Source: Bolinopsis microptera
Taxonomy: Eukaryota > Ctenophora > Tentaculata > Lobata > Bolinopsidae
Assembly: GCF_026151205.1 (NCBI RefSeq)
Contig: NC_087083.1
Location: 928,001 to 992,000 of the forward strand
DNA: 64,000 nucleotides
Direction of reading: 5' to 3'
The notes under the pieces are model-generated. The model was not told the origin of the DNA. It searched no databases and worked only from the letters and a program-made list of their open reading frames with translations. Numbering within the stretch: position 1 is the stretch's first letter; every line of letters begins with the position of its first letter. Of the stretch, positions 36,514 to 47,900 are shown one piece after another. The position numbers and the translations under genes were made by a program.

Positions 36514-37680
36514 TCAAGCTTCAACACCATTAGTATTCTGAATACCACCATTTCCAACAACTTCCATGTCTTTGTCGTTACCATCAACACCCTCCACTTT
36601 GGGTTCCAAATTTTCAACATTTTCAATATCCTCACTCAACTTGACACGTTCTTCGTCTGCTCCATTCTTCTCCTCTTTATCTTGATTAGACCCGTCCTCC
36701 AACTTAGCAACTCCTTTAGTAGTATCATCTTTAACCTCATTATTAACCTCATCCTTCACCTCACTATTAACCTCATTATTAACCTCATCTTTAACCTCAT
36801 CCTTCACCTCACTAGTAACCTCATCTTTACCCTCACAACCTAGATCAGCACATAACAACATGATAGGACAATGATCACTACCCAGCACTAACTCCCTTAT
36901 CTCACTTGCTGCTATTCTACCCATAAACCTTGTTGAAACCAAGAAATAATCTATTCTCCAACCCACATTTCTCTTCCGTGAATTGGACATATAGGTCCAG
37001 AAGGAGTAGGCCCCAATTTTATCAGGGTAGAAATGTCGGAATGTGTCGATAAACCCACCGTCAAGCAGCGTGGTGAAGTCACCCCGTTCCTCTGGGGTGA
37101 AACCAGAGTTTTTAGTGTTAGTTTTAGGGTTAGCCAGATCAATTTCAGTGTGTGCTACGTTGAGATCACCAGCAACAACAACTGGCTTTTTAGCATCCAA
37201 ATCCTGGCAATAAGCCAAGAAGTCCACATTCCATTTCCTCCTGTAAGGTAGTCTGACTGTTTTCTGCCCGGAGTTAGGCACGTACACATTCACAAGGTAA
37301 AAGTTCGCGTACTCGCTGTAATGACTCGACCCTCATTATCATGTTCAGGAATGTCAATACCGTATGTAACGGAAACTGGTTTCACTTTAGAAAGGACAGC
37401 AGTGCTGGAGTACCCTTTCTTAGCCGCTGAGTTATAAAACCTGTGGTATCCCTGGAATTTAGCAGCCTCAGGGAAATCAGCCTCAAAACATTTAGTCTCC
37501 TGAAAACACACAATATCAGCATCCTCAAACTTCAGGTAGTCTAGCTTATGCTTTTTAACCACCGCTCTAATACCATTAACATTCCACGATACAATCTTCA
37601 AATTCCAGGGTAGAACCCTCTTTAGTGGTGCACACTGGTTTAAAGTCTATTTTACCCTCCAGTTCAGATGGCAGTTTCAT
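36514..37680 (-). CDS. APEX1: AP endonuclease (APEX1/ExoIII family), two frame breaks, acidic tail
   Basis: The protein matches APE1, the base-excision-repair nuclease that incises 5' of abasic sites. Visible active-site elements are SWNVNG (Asn), FQETKC (metal-binding Glu), GDLNVAH (Asp and Asn), WRIDYFL (Asp) and GSDHCPI (Asp-His pair). All are conserved. A plausible start is the ATG at 37680 (MKLPSELEG). The frame breaks near 37604, just before LKIVSWN, and again near 37313, after GRVITA, where one base is missing relative to the family. It then stays open to the stop at 36514. Beyond the catalytic fold there is a C-terminal extension of about 90 residues with EVKDEVNNEV repeats, absent from vertebrate APE1. 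There are no introns. It may be an active gene with assembly indels or a young retrocopy. Confidence 0.8.
36670..36830 (-). repeat. In-frame repeat in the AP endonuclease tail
   Basis: The unit is 12-15 bases in multiples of three and encodes alternating VKDE and VNNE/VNSE. The frame is kept throughout, so the repeat extends a charged, presumably disordered tail. Confidence 0.8.
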
Positions 37681-39436
37681 GTGATCTAGGGAGCCAGGTG
37701 CTGAGGAGTTTTAGTTTCTATGGATGCGCTTGGTTTGGTGCTATTTGGCGCTGTTGCTGCTTTTTGGTTGCATGATGAAGTGCTGGTGGAGTATGAGGTC
37801 AGTCTAGGTACTATCGTTGGTTAAAGTGCAGGCATTAGTTAATAAACTGGACATACCACTAATTAAGTTATTTATTATTTATTGATATAGCAATTGAATA
37901 GTTTAATTGAATTTAAAGGTAATTTGCTGTGACGGAACACATCTTGATTTAGTTTTATCTAATATTAGTTAATAAACTGCAATGGGCTCAGATAGGTTAT
38001 CTGATATAATCAGGTTTTATTGTGGTGGGTGTTTATTAAAGTTTTAAATGTTAAATAAAGCTGATGTTCAATTTTCAGTGATTAACTGTTGGATTAAAAT
38101 GATAATTCAACAATCGAATTTTAATTCACGGGAATAAAAGACAGCATTCTAAAAACAAATAAATAGCATACGTCATTACATTTAAATGAAATAGCATCCA
38201 AACTATCATATAGCATTCAAAACTGTATAATATGAAACCTAAATAAGGATAAACACGTACATTCTTACATGTACAAACATGTGATAACACGCAACATAAT
38301 ATGGTAATCAAATATTAGATATAAAATATAATAATATTATCTTAGTGTAACACCTTAACATTTCTTTTCAATTACAAAAAACTCCGTAGCATAAATAATT
38401 CACCGATATTCAATGATAAAATAGAAATCGTATAACAGTTATTTCTTTAGTATGAACAATTAATTTATTGAAATGTTAACCAACAAAAAACCATATTTTA
38501 AGAAAGCCAGGTTGTCCAAATCTTGTTAATCGTAAATATCGGCTCTATTAAAGATTTAGAAAGAGGAGAGTAACGATTTCCATATAGTTCTCATCAAAAT
38601 ATTGATTACGGCCAAAGCTATGGCCGTTTAATGATATTTTGATGATTTTCAATCACAAAAATGTCCCGAAATTACACATTTCTAGATCTTAATTTCAATA
38701 TCTAGAATTCTCTTTAATGTACCTGGGAATGGTCTGAAACACAACAAACGATGAGAAGACAAAATTTGTTTGTCACAATTTGCAGAGAGGATCGAAAACG
38801 CAGAAATTATCTACCTCTTCGTAACTGTGACAGGAAGGAAGTTTTACACCATTCTTAATACATCAATTATAGTCAATTAATTAATTAATAAGTTAATAGA
38901 TTAACACAACCAAATAGATAAAGACAACCAAGCTCTCTCAATAATGATAAAATGAGAAAACATATTTCATATACAGAGTAATTTTTTCATATGAGATATC
39001 AAAACTTATGAAATACATTGTACACGTGCAAAGTTTAATAACTTGAAATTAGTGGAAAATAAAACGATATAAACATGGAAAATGTTCGTATGACAAGGAT
39101 AAAAGCTATAAAATGTAAAAATTCTTCACCAATCAAAACCAGATAATAATTGAGTTGGGCATTTGTGGGAATTTGTGGGCATTTGTGTGCATGTGGCGTT
39201 ATTTTTCTTTCAGGAACTAGGAATTTGAAGGCTGTAGAAACTTAATGGTTTGTGAGTTTAACAAGCCTTTATAATGTACACAGTTATGATAAAATGTGTA
39301 GATTATAATAATTATTATAATGTACATTATTTACATAGTTTCATAAAGAAACACAAAAAAAAACATCATATTAGTGCTCGTTTATGACTAGAACTGAACA
39401 TTTTCCTCTGAAAATGTACCCCCCCCCCCCCCCCCC
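37681..39436. other. No gene seen; possible AP endonuclease leader
   Basis: Read on the minus strand, 37681-37773 holds an ATG (MQPKSSNS) followed by Ser/Thr/Pro-rich sequence in shifting frames, which may be a broken N-terminal leader of the AP endonuclease. The rest is AT-rich with no supported ORF. Confidence 0.35.
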
Positions 39437-39585
39437 CAGGGACAAAAGGATTTCGCGGCATGTACGAAATCGCGAAATTTCCCATTCTCCGCGACAAATT
39501 TTATGTGTAGTTTAATGTATAGCCTGTTAAATTTCGCGGTACCGCGAAATTTGGCCAAAATAATCGCGAAATCCTTTTGTCCCTG
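39437..39585. mobile_element. hAT-type MITE, copy 2, inserted in a poly-C tract
   Basis: A 149-bp element with perfect 21-base terminal inverted repeats beginning CAGGGACAAAAGGATTTCGC. The same family as 15492-15643. It is flanked by C runs of about 18 (left) and 23 (right) bases, so the 8-bp duplication would be C8. The interior repeats CGCGAAAT words in both orientations. Confidence 0.88.
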
Positions 39586-40133
39586 CCCCCCCCCCCCCCC
39601 CCCCCCCCACAAATTCTCAACTATATTAACCAATCACATATAACATAAGGTGACAATAAAATTCTTTAGCTATGAATAAAAATTGCTAGAACAAGTGGTT
39701 CGCCGAGGATGCGACTGAACAACTCATTTGACTTCTATTCAGGATATATTATTGCTTATCAATTATAATATGATATGTTAGTATATTAACTGTAAGAATT
39801 TATTCTATATATATGTATAATTCATAACACTATTTAAATAACCAGCGCTTTTTATAATTTAATCTCTTAATAACAATTAACAAAATACCTTGTAAACCGC
39901 TATATTATCTCATAATTTAATTATTTAATTATCTCATATTTAATATATAATACTCCTGTTAGCGATTATTATTAAGAGCTCTCAAATGATCCCTCACCAC
40001 TTAGTAACTAATTGATAAATCATGTAATTAATTAGCTAATTGATAAACCGATTAAATACTCTATTAATTAAATAATCAATTAATCGATCAATCAACCAAC
40101 TAACTAACCAATTAATTAACTAATTAATAATCC
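39586..40133. other. Poly-C run and AT-rich spacer
   Basis: C23 at 39586-39608, then an AT-rich stretch with ATTAATTAA-type words up to the GFOD stop codon. No gene is seen. Confidence 0.6.
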
Positions 40134-43100
40134 TCAAGGTGAAATAGCCTGACTAGCACTATTCCCCTTACTCATACTGGTCCCTCGCTTAGTTTTAGAC
40201 TCAGTAACTTTGGTTTCTTTAGGCTCTATGGGTACCCAGCCTCTCTCCCTCTGCTCACTTGACTGCCGTATCTTCTCTAGTACCTTCACCAGATGTTGCA
40301 GGAATTTAAGTCTCGTCTTCGGTTGTCGCTGTCTGGGTGTGTATGGTTAAGATTAGGGGAATTTTAGGAAATGAAGAATTTTTTAAAGCGGTGGTTGAGA
40401 TTGCAAAACTTCATTATTTTCTATAAAAGATTTGCGAAAGAGGCAGAAACTGTGGACAACATAATCTTTGGGATAAAAAGAAAATGTGAACGATCCTGCA
40501 ATCACCACTTAACACACAACTCACTCATCATAAGGGAACTGCAGTTTCTTAATATCCAGCGCATCAATAAAGTACTTCATTCCTAGTATATAGGGAGTAG
40601 GCTGGCCAGGCGCCAGATCTTCACACGTGAACTTTGGAGGTTCTTCCTCCTCTATTAGAGTCTCTTTAGTGGGTTCCTCGTCATCTTGTCTAGGTGATTA
40701 GGTAATTAAGTGATTAGGTGATTAGTTAGTGCTATTTTGTTGGTAAATTTGTTTGTTATTTTTGAGTTGAAACTCAGTGCTGTGAACTGTAACGTGATAA
40801 TTAATATAATATACATTGTGTTTCAACTGTTTTACTGTCACAACTGTAAACATTACAAAATATAGTCACACTATGTTTACTAAAGGGTTTTGTATTGTTC
40901 TCTGTGATATTATAACGTTACATTGTAGAGACGTTCATAAACATGAAAAATGAGAATTTGTATTACAATATGTGCAACAAAAATAAACGTATAGTACAGG
41001 TAGTACTGATAACAAACTCACACGAAACAAGGTTTTTAAATCAGATATTTTAGAGGTTTTAATAAAATGTAACCTACTACAATTAATTAATTATCATTAA
41101 CTATTAATTAACTAATTAACTGTTAACTCACTGGAAGGGGATGATCTTCAGCTGGCAGTTATCCAGTACAATACAGGCTCGCTCAGTAAGTACAGTTACT
41201 TCCTGTCTAAATACTGTGTTGGGGTACAGCATGCTGATATGTACCTGGAATTTTAAATAAAGAGTTAAATAAATAAATGTATTGAATAAAGAGATAAATA
41301 AACAAATCTATTAGATAAAGAGATAAATAAACAAATCTATTAAATAAAGAGATAAATAAACAAATCTATTAAATAAAGAGATAAATAAACAAATCTATTA
41401 GATAAAGAGATAAATAAACAAATCTATTAAATAAAGAGATAAATAAACAAATCTATTAAATAAAGAGATAAATAAACAAATCTATTAGATAAAGAGATAA
41501 ATAAACAAATCTATTAAATAAAGAGATAAATAAACAAATCTATTAAATAAAGAGATCAATAAACAAATTTATTAAATAAAGAGATATGTAAATAAAATCT
41601 ATCGAATAATTTAGATATAAATAATATCTATTGAAACTGTCATATTTGAAGTAAGTGACCTTTGCCATTTTTACTGAGTTTGATTCCGGAAGAACCAGCA
41701 TAACTACGAAATGACAATATTAGAGAAAACACTGTAAACTGTACACTGTACATTGTACACACTTCACTTACCCAAGCTACAACCGAATCATCAGCAATGT
41801 ACGGATTATTCTTGTGAGCCTTGAACCGTAACTGGAAGTTGCACACGTCGTCACCGGTAATTGACCTGAACCCGTTTATATACTCGTTTTGTCGAACAAA
41901 GTTCTTTAGTGTTCCCTGAACTGAGTCCACCTGATTGAGAAGATGTGTCAGTGGGGGGAGGGGAGAACAATCGAGAAAGAATATTGTTTGATACAAAATT
42001 ATGCTGTTATTGTATCGATTGATCTTTTATTGTATTGCCTTATATCTTATTTTTTATCGATGTATTTTATTGTAGTTTAAAACATCACGTGTTAACTTCC
42101 CAAATCCCAACCTTAGTATCGTTGAGTAGGTAAGTAAGAAGATCAATGATGTGACACCCAAACATGTTGAGCGCGCCTCCGCACCGGTTCTTATCATACT
42201 TCCAGTTGTACTTCTTGGAACATAGCTCTGTCTGGTTACACTGTATTCTCACCTGTCAAAACGTGTTACTACAAATTATTAGATTCTTAATTATATTACT
42301 GTTAAGTAAGACCTCATAATTTTATCTACTGCCATGCCATGGGAAGGGGGTGTAGAATACCCCCCCCCCCCCCCCCCCCATGGGAAGTCTCACGCAAACC
42401 TGCTTGGTTTTCACAACTTCCCATGAAGAGCGGTTCTATAAAGCTACATAGTGGATCTGAACATACCTCTAGACTCTTTACAGCCCCATACTTCTTGTCC
42501 ATGATAATATTCCTGAGTTGCCTAACTGCTGGAAGATTCCTCAGCTGATAAGGACACGCGCACAACCATATTGCAAACTTAGAGGCAGATGCCAGGAGAG
42601 CCTCTCCCTCTTCTACTGTTGTCACTGAAATAGTTAGTATTTGTCTGGAGTTAATTGCTTTAATTTACAATTAATTAAATAGCAATACAAATAATAGCAT
42701 CATAATATATCAACATCCCATAAATAAAATACAATCAATAAACTAACCAGTACTGTTAAAATCACTGCAGTGCAGCTAGATATTAAAGTTTAAAATTAAT
42801 CAATTAAGAATAAATTAATTAATAATAAATGAGATAATCAACAAACCTCCCGGAGCCTCAACGACAATGTTATTGCTGTACTCTAAGATTTGGCGCGCGA
42901 TGTTAGCCAGGTGATACGGCGGAGTAGCCACCCACACTATCGTGTTCTCTGCGTCATATGATTTGTCCTTGTTCTTTTGGTTCTCTGTTAAGTATTGAAA
43001 CAGCTCCTGCCGATACGATAGATATTTTAAATTGCAAATTTTAAATTTTAGATAATAAATAACAAATTTGCAATCGATAGAAATTGATTAAAAATATCAT

Positions 43101-43551
43101 CAACTTGATATGAGGAGGATTTTCAATTCTAGATGCGGAAAAACAGGGGAAAGAGTTGTAAATGTAAAGTATTTAAGAACAAACGTCAATATCAGTGGTA
43201 GAATAAGGTATTTGTAGCTTATCGCATATCCTGGCCAACTCCTCTTCGTCATAACTCCACATACCAATCACCTGGAAATAAAATAAATAATTAACTAAAT
43301 ATAATCAATTAATTAATTAATTAAGACTAACTACAGGCCAAAAAGCACCTACTCGTGATACAAATCATACTAGCAGACATCTCGTTACTTCAAATACTCT
43401 TTTCAACAGTTTGAAGTTTACTTAATATACAGTATTAAATATAATTCCGTTAAGAATTTACCTTGTAACCCTGCTCTGAGAGAAGCTCGGCAACAATAGA
43501 GCCCCAACCTGTACCGTAGATGTAAACATAGGGTTTCTTCATGTCTTTCAT
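40134..43551 (-). CDS. GFOD: Glucose-fructose oxidoreductase domain protein (GFOD1/2), complete, nine exons
   Basis: Gfo/Idh/MocA-type NAD(P)-binding protein; human GFOD1/2 are divergent members of unclear catalytic role. Exons (minus): 43462-43551, 43185-43271, 42847-43006, 42467-42624, 42112-42252, 41772-41930, 41132-41244, 40525-40689, 40134-40332. They join in phase to 424 codons including the stop (human GFOD1: 390 residues). Exon 1 has the Rossmann start YVYIYGTGWGS. KKYNWKYDKNRCGGALNMFG followed by HIIDLLTYL aligns with the GFOD KKYNW...GGGGLHSVGTYIIDLLTFL block. LKNFVRQNEYINGFRSITGD aligns with the [20 protein letters not shown] segment. The C-terminus ends in a Lys/Ser-rich tail. All introns are GT-AG. 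The ATG at 43542 is an alternative start. It is transcribed divergently from the receptor gene starting at 44877. Confidence 0.92.
41262..41590 (+). repeat. 28-bp minisatellite in GFOD intron 6
   Basis: About eleven units of ATTAAATAAAGAGATAAATA plus AACAAATCT. Every third unit carries the variant ATTAGATAAAG, giving an 84-bp higher-order period. Confidence 0.92.
42360..42379 (+). repeat. Poly-C tract, 20 bases, in GFOD intron 4
   Basis: An uninterrupted C run. It is bracketed by two copies of the phrase CATGGGAAG, about 40 bases apart. Confidence 0.9.
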
Positions 43552-44876
43552 GCCATTGCTTTATAATTACTGACAATAATTAATACATTAATTGTATAAA
43601 GAATAGGCCAATTATTATATATTAAATGTTTTAAAGATATTAAATGTTTTAAAGATATTAAAGTTTTAAAGATATCAAATGTTATAAAGATATAAAATGT
43701 TTTAAAGATTGTTTTTCGAGATTGGAAAAGTTAATTTTTGATTTTCCTTGCAATAACACCAAAAACTTGTACCCACACCTTTAAGCTGGACTGTTAAGTA
43801 CTAGTGTTACAGTGTAACAGTGTAACAGTGTAACAGTGTAACAGTGTAACAGTGTAACAGTGTAACAATGTAACAGTGCCATGTTATCAACTTGTCTCAC
43901 TTCAAGACAGTTGCCAGGCGTTAGTCTACGTTACTTGTCGATATCCTCTGGTAGCCTGTAGATCTGGATACTGGTGACACGTGGTTCTGGGTGTTATTGG
44001 CCGATACTGGCAGCTGACTGGTCAATTGCAGTCACGTGTAAGGGCAGAAATGGAGCACCAGTTTCCTGATCTATTGTTCCTCGAAACCTTTGGCAATAAC
44101 ACTTTTAAGTTAAGTAAAATGACAGTCAGTTCATTTTCCACACCCACTTCTTACTTTAAGTGATGATGGTAAACACCAGGCTAACGAAAAGTCACACATT
44201 TCAAGAAAGTTACCAAGCATTAGTTCCTTGCTGATACCATATTTTGGTGATCTATTGTTCTTTGCGACCTTTGGGTAGAAAAATGATCAGGAGATTTCCA
44301 TGCTATGAACAGAGGCAGTTTACTTCTACCCGGGAGTGATATGAGAGGGAGCTAGTAACGTGAAACAGTTGTTGTAAGCATTAGCTTTCGTCGAAAGAGA
44401 TAAACAAGTCAGCAGTGATGTTTTGCAGCAGCAGTCGCCCCAAGTGCCTCGAGAAGTCGAGATACGTCTTTTTCGTGTGAATATGATTTAAATAGTAACG
44501 TATAACTTCTTCCACGTTGGTGCTTACTTAAATGTGCTCTTTCATAAAATACTTGTACTAAGTACAGGCAACATATACTTACCTTCGTTTGTGTCTTGTG
44601 GTTTGTGAAAATATAAAGAGTTGCATTGACTCTCATTTCATCTGGTACATATTATGATATATATTATTTATTTGTCGTTTAGTTCTTGATGCTTTAAAAC
44701 AGCTGATGTTTGTTGTTGTTTTTTTTCTTGCCAGCTTCCATGGGTACAGTTAACAGTAGTCGGAACGTCGTACATCTTCAATTATTTGCTCAGATGTTCT
44801 GGTATTAATTATTAGCTATAATTAATTAATAAACTACTGAGCTTAATTAATTAATCAATTATTAGCTCAGTAAAGA
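43552..44876. promoter_or_regulatory. Divergent spacer between GFOD and the receptor gene
   Basis: A 1.3-kb region that must hold both promoters. It contains an 18-bp array (AAATGTTTTAAAGATATT) at 43625-43710 and a 9-bp array (AGTGTAACA)n of eight units at 43806-43880. No TATA box or other motif can be singled out with confidence. Short ORFs here have no support. Confidence 0.5.
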
Positions 44877-44943
44877 ATGGTAAAAGATGTTATGATTATC
44901 TGGTTGTTTCTTCTCAGTTCTTTTCCGCCTTCGCAATGCTATT
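44877..44943 (+). CDS. Receptor exon 1: start codon and signal peptide
   Basis: ATG at 44877, a short charged start (MVKD), then a hydrophobic core [11 protein letters not shown] and a PPSQCY end. This is a classical secretion signal, closing at a GTAAGT donor in phase 1. Confidence 0.8.
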
Positions 44944-47900
44944 GTAAGTACGAGAATACCACAAAATAATTATTAAGTAATGTGTACAACGTTAATTAAG
45001 TTTCTAGCAGAATGACACAATCATGCCTCATAAAAATAAAGCTGGCAAATAATTTTCAACTATTGTTATATCCCAAATCATGAACTGAATCTTAAATTAT
45101 CAGTTTTCTTTGCTCATAATTTACATTTTCACGAATTCTTAACACTATTAATTAACTGACATAAATAATTACAGATCAGGAACACGGGCAGGACGTTAAA
45201 TTCACGTTACACTGCAGCTATAACTCCTACATTTTAATAACTTCTGTGAGATACTATTCCCCCGAGTGGGGTTATGGCTGTGGTGATGATCCAAACGCGC
45301 TGTCTACCACCGCTAACCACTGCAACAGCAGGCTCGACTGCTCAATTAACACAACCCCTAACCACTTTTACAGTGACCCTTGTTGGGGCCGCGATAAAAA
45401 GCTAGAGGTAAAATCCTTTTTTAAATTGTACTATAAAATTGAATCGTGCAGTTTTCGCTGTACTCCATACTAATTTCGTGAAATTTTGTGGGATGTGTGA
45501 ACGCTTAGGGGCATCTAAAATCAAAATATCATTACCAAATATTGTATGTAACTCCATAACCCCTCAGTTACACTATGAGTGTGAGACCTGCGGAGGAGGC
45601 CACTACTTCTCATCTGGGTCAGGTTGTTATGCGTGTGGACGAGACTCTTACAGTCCAGGAGGGGTGCAGACCAACTGTGTGGCTTGTCCTGCTGGGAAAA
45701 CTGTTAATCCTGGGCAGGGATCTTCCTTGAGTGATTGCACATGGAGTGAGTAGCTCATTAACAGTTTACATGTTTTTGTCGAGGGGATTCCTGGTTAAAA
45801 GCAGTCCATTTTGTCCACTTTTCGCAGTATTTGATACTTCTTTTACCATTTTTTAAGATAAGGACCGTTTCATGAGGATTAAACAATTCTATCGTCCTCC
45901 TATTTCACAGGTCCCTGCGGTGGTGGTCAATATCTAAACCAACATTCTGGGTGTCAGATATGTGGGGAGGCGACTTACAGTAGTGGAGGAACAGTAACCT
46001 CCTGTGTGATGTGTCCTGTAGGGAAGTATGTAGCAGCAGGACAAGGAACCAGGAACACAGACTGCAGTAAGTGTAAAACATGTCTATTAGACAGATGCTG
46101 ATGGCATGGTCTACTACTAGTATTATAGTATAATTATAATAATGAAATTATTTTCACACCATCCCTAATTCTCCTCGCGATAACGACGCTTAGAATTAGA
46201 AATAGCAGAATTAGCAGTTAGCAAACAGTGCAACTTTCTTAAGCTTTAATTTTTGTATCTCAAGGTATCAAATCTCAGCAGGGTGGTTTAAAAATAAGCG
46301 AATAGGTCGCCTTGTTTTCTCTCAATGTACAATTTATCAATTTTCACATGGGTGGGACAAGGTTAAAAGGTAAATTATAGTTAATCAATTTACTTTCAGA
46401 ATCATGTGCTGAAGGGACATATCGGGACAGCTCTATGACGATGTGTGATGTATGCAACTTAGGGGAGACACCGAACACTGAAAAAGTTGTCTGTGGTAGG
46501 AAATCTGAGCAGCTAATACTATTCTTATGTTGATAATGGCCACTATTTCTAAATGATAGTTCTAATTCTGTAATGTCTCAGGACCTGAGACGTTACAGAA
46601 TTAACACGTGTTAACACTTAACAAGAGCATAAAGCTGAGTCAGACTCAGGTTTATGCTCTTGTCCTCATCCATCTGTCTGATTGCTGTGGTATTTTTAGC
46701 TAAGACTGGAGAGTAGAGATACTGAACCTATAATAAAGTCGTCCATTACTACTATTTGTATTACAGTAGAGCCAAGTAAAATAACTAATGGTTTAAAATA
46801 TAATTTTCACAGCAAGGATAATATTTACTGACATAAAACCAACGTTATTCCCTGCTACTTTTTTCTTCTGATGCCTCTGTGTAACAGTGTAACAGATTAA
46901 CTCTATAGAAGGGAAAAGTGCACTATATACATCTTTTTAACCCCACGAAATGTCTCTAATCTAAAAATATGCATTATTTCACATGAGTGGGACTAGGTTA
47001 AGGCGTATCAAAGTTAATCACTTTATTTTCAGAATCATGTGCAGAAGGGACGTATCGGGACAGCTCTATGACGATGTGTGATGTATGCAACTTAGGGGAG
47101 ACACCGAACACTGAAAAAGTTGTCTGTGGTAAGAAATCTTTGTAGCCAATACTACTATTATTTTTATAATGGCCATTATTTCTAAATTGTAGCTAATTTT
47201 TATTAACACGAGAGCTCGTAGAACATCAAGTGGAAATAGTTTTATTAACTATTAATCACAACAAATAAAAGGATGGAACAATATCTAGAGCAAATTCAGA
47301 TAAAGAGTAACATAGTTAATTTAGTCTATTAATAACTATTTAATAGCTGTAGATAGTAAATCCCACCCTGAACCCCTCTTATATTTAGAACCATGCAAAG
47401 AAGGGACATATCGAGACAGCTCAATGACGTTATGTGCTACATGTAATGAAGGAAAAGAAGCCAACTCTGACCAGATTGCTTGTGGTAAGATAAGTTACCC
47501 TATATTTGTAGCTAATACTGTACTGCTATTTTGAAAATAACCTTAAAGCTTAAATTTCTAACTAGTAGTTCGCTGTGAAATGACATACTTCAGAGCCCTG
47601 CGAAGAAGGGAAGTATCGTGACAGTTCTATGACATGGTGTGAAGAATGTGAACTGGGATACCAAACCAACACCAGTCAGACCGGTTGTGGTAAGATATAA
47701 TCTTATATAATATATCTTAAAGAGATATAATAATATCTCCTAATACTGCAATACACTGTTGAACACTGTCCAATCACTAGTCCAATGATTAGATCATCAT
47801 ACTTATAAAAAGAGTTTAAACTACATCCCTTTTTTTTCAGAGCAATGTGAAGAGTGGACATATCGGGACAGAACTATGAAGAGTTGTGGTGGATGTGACG

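Noticed and set aside
40134-40332. A frameshift in the last GFOD exon
   Set aside because: Careful rereading of the bases shows the frame is continuous through GWVPIEPKET to the stop at 40134.
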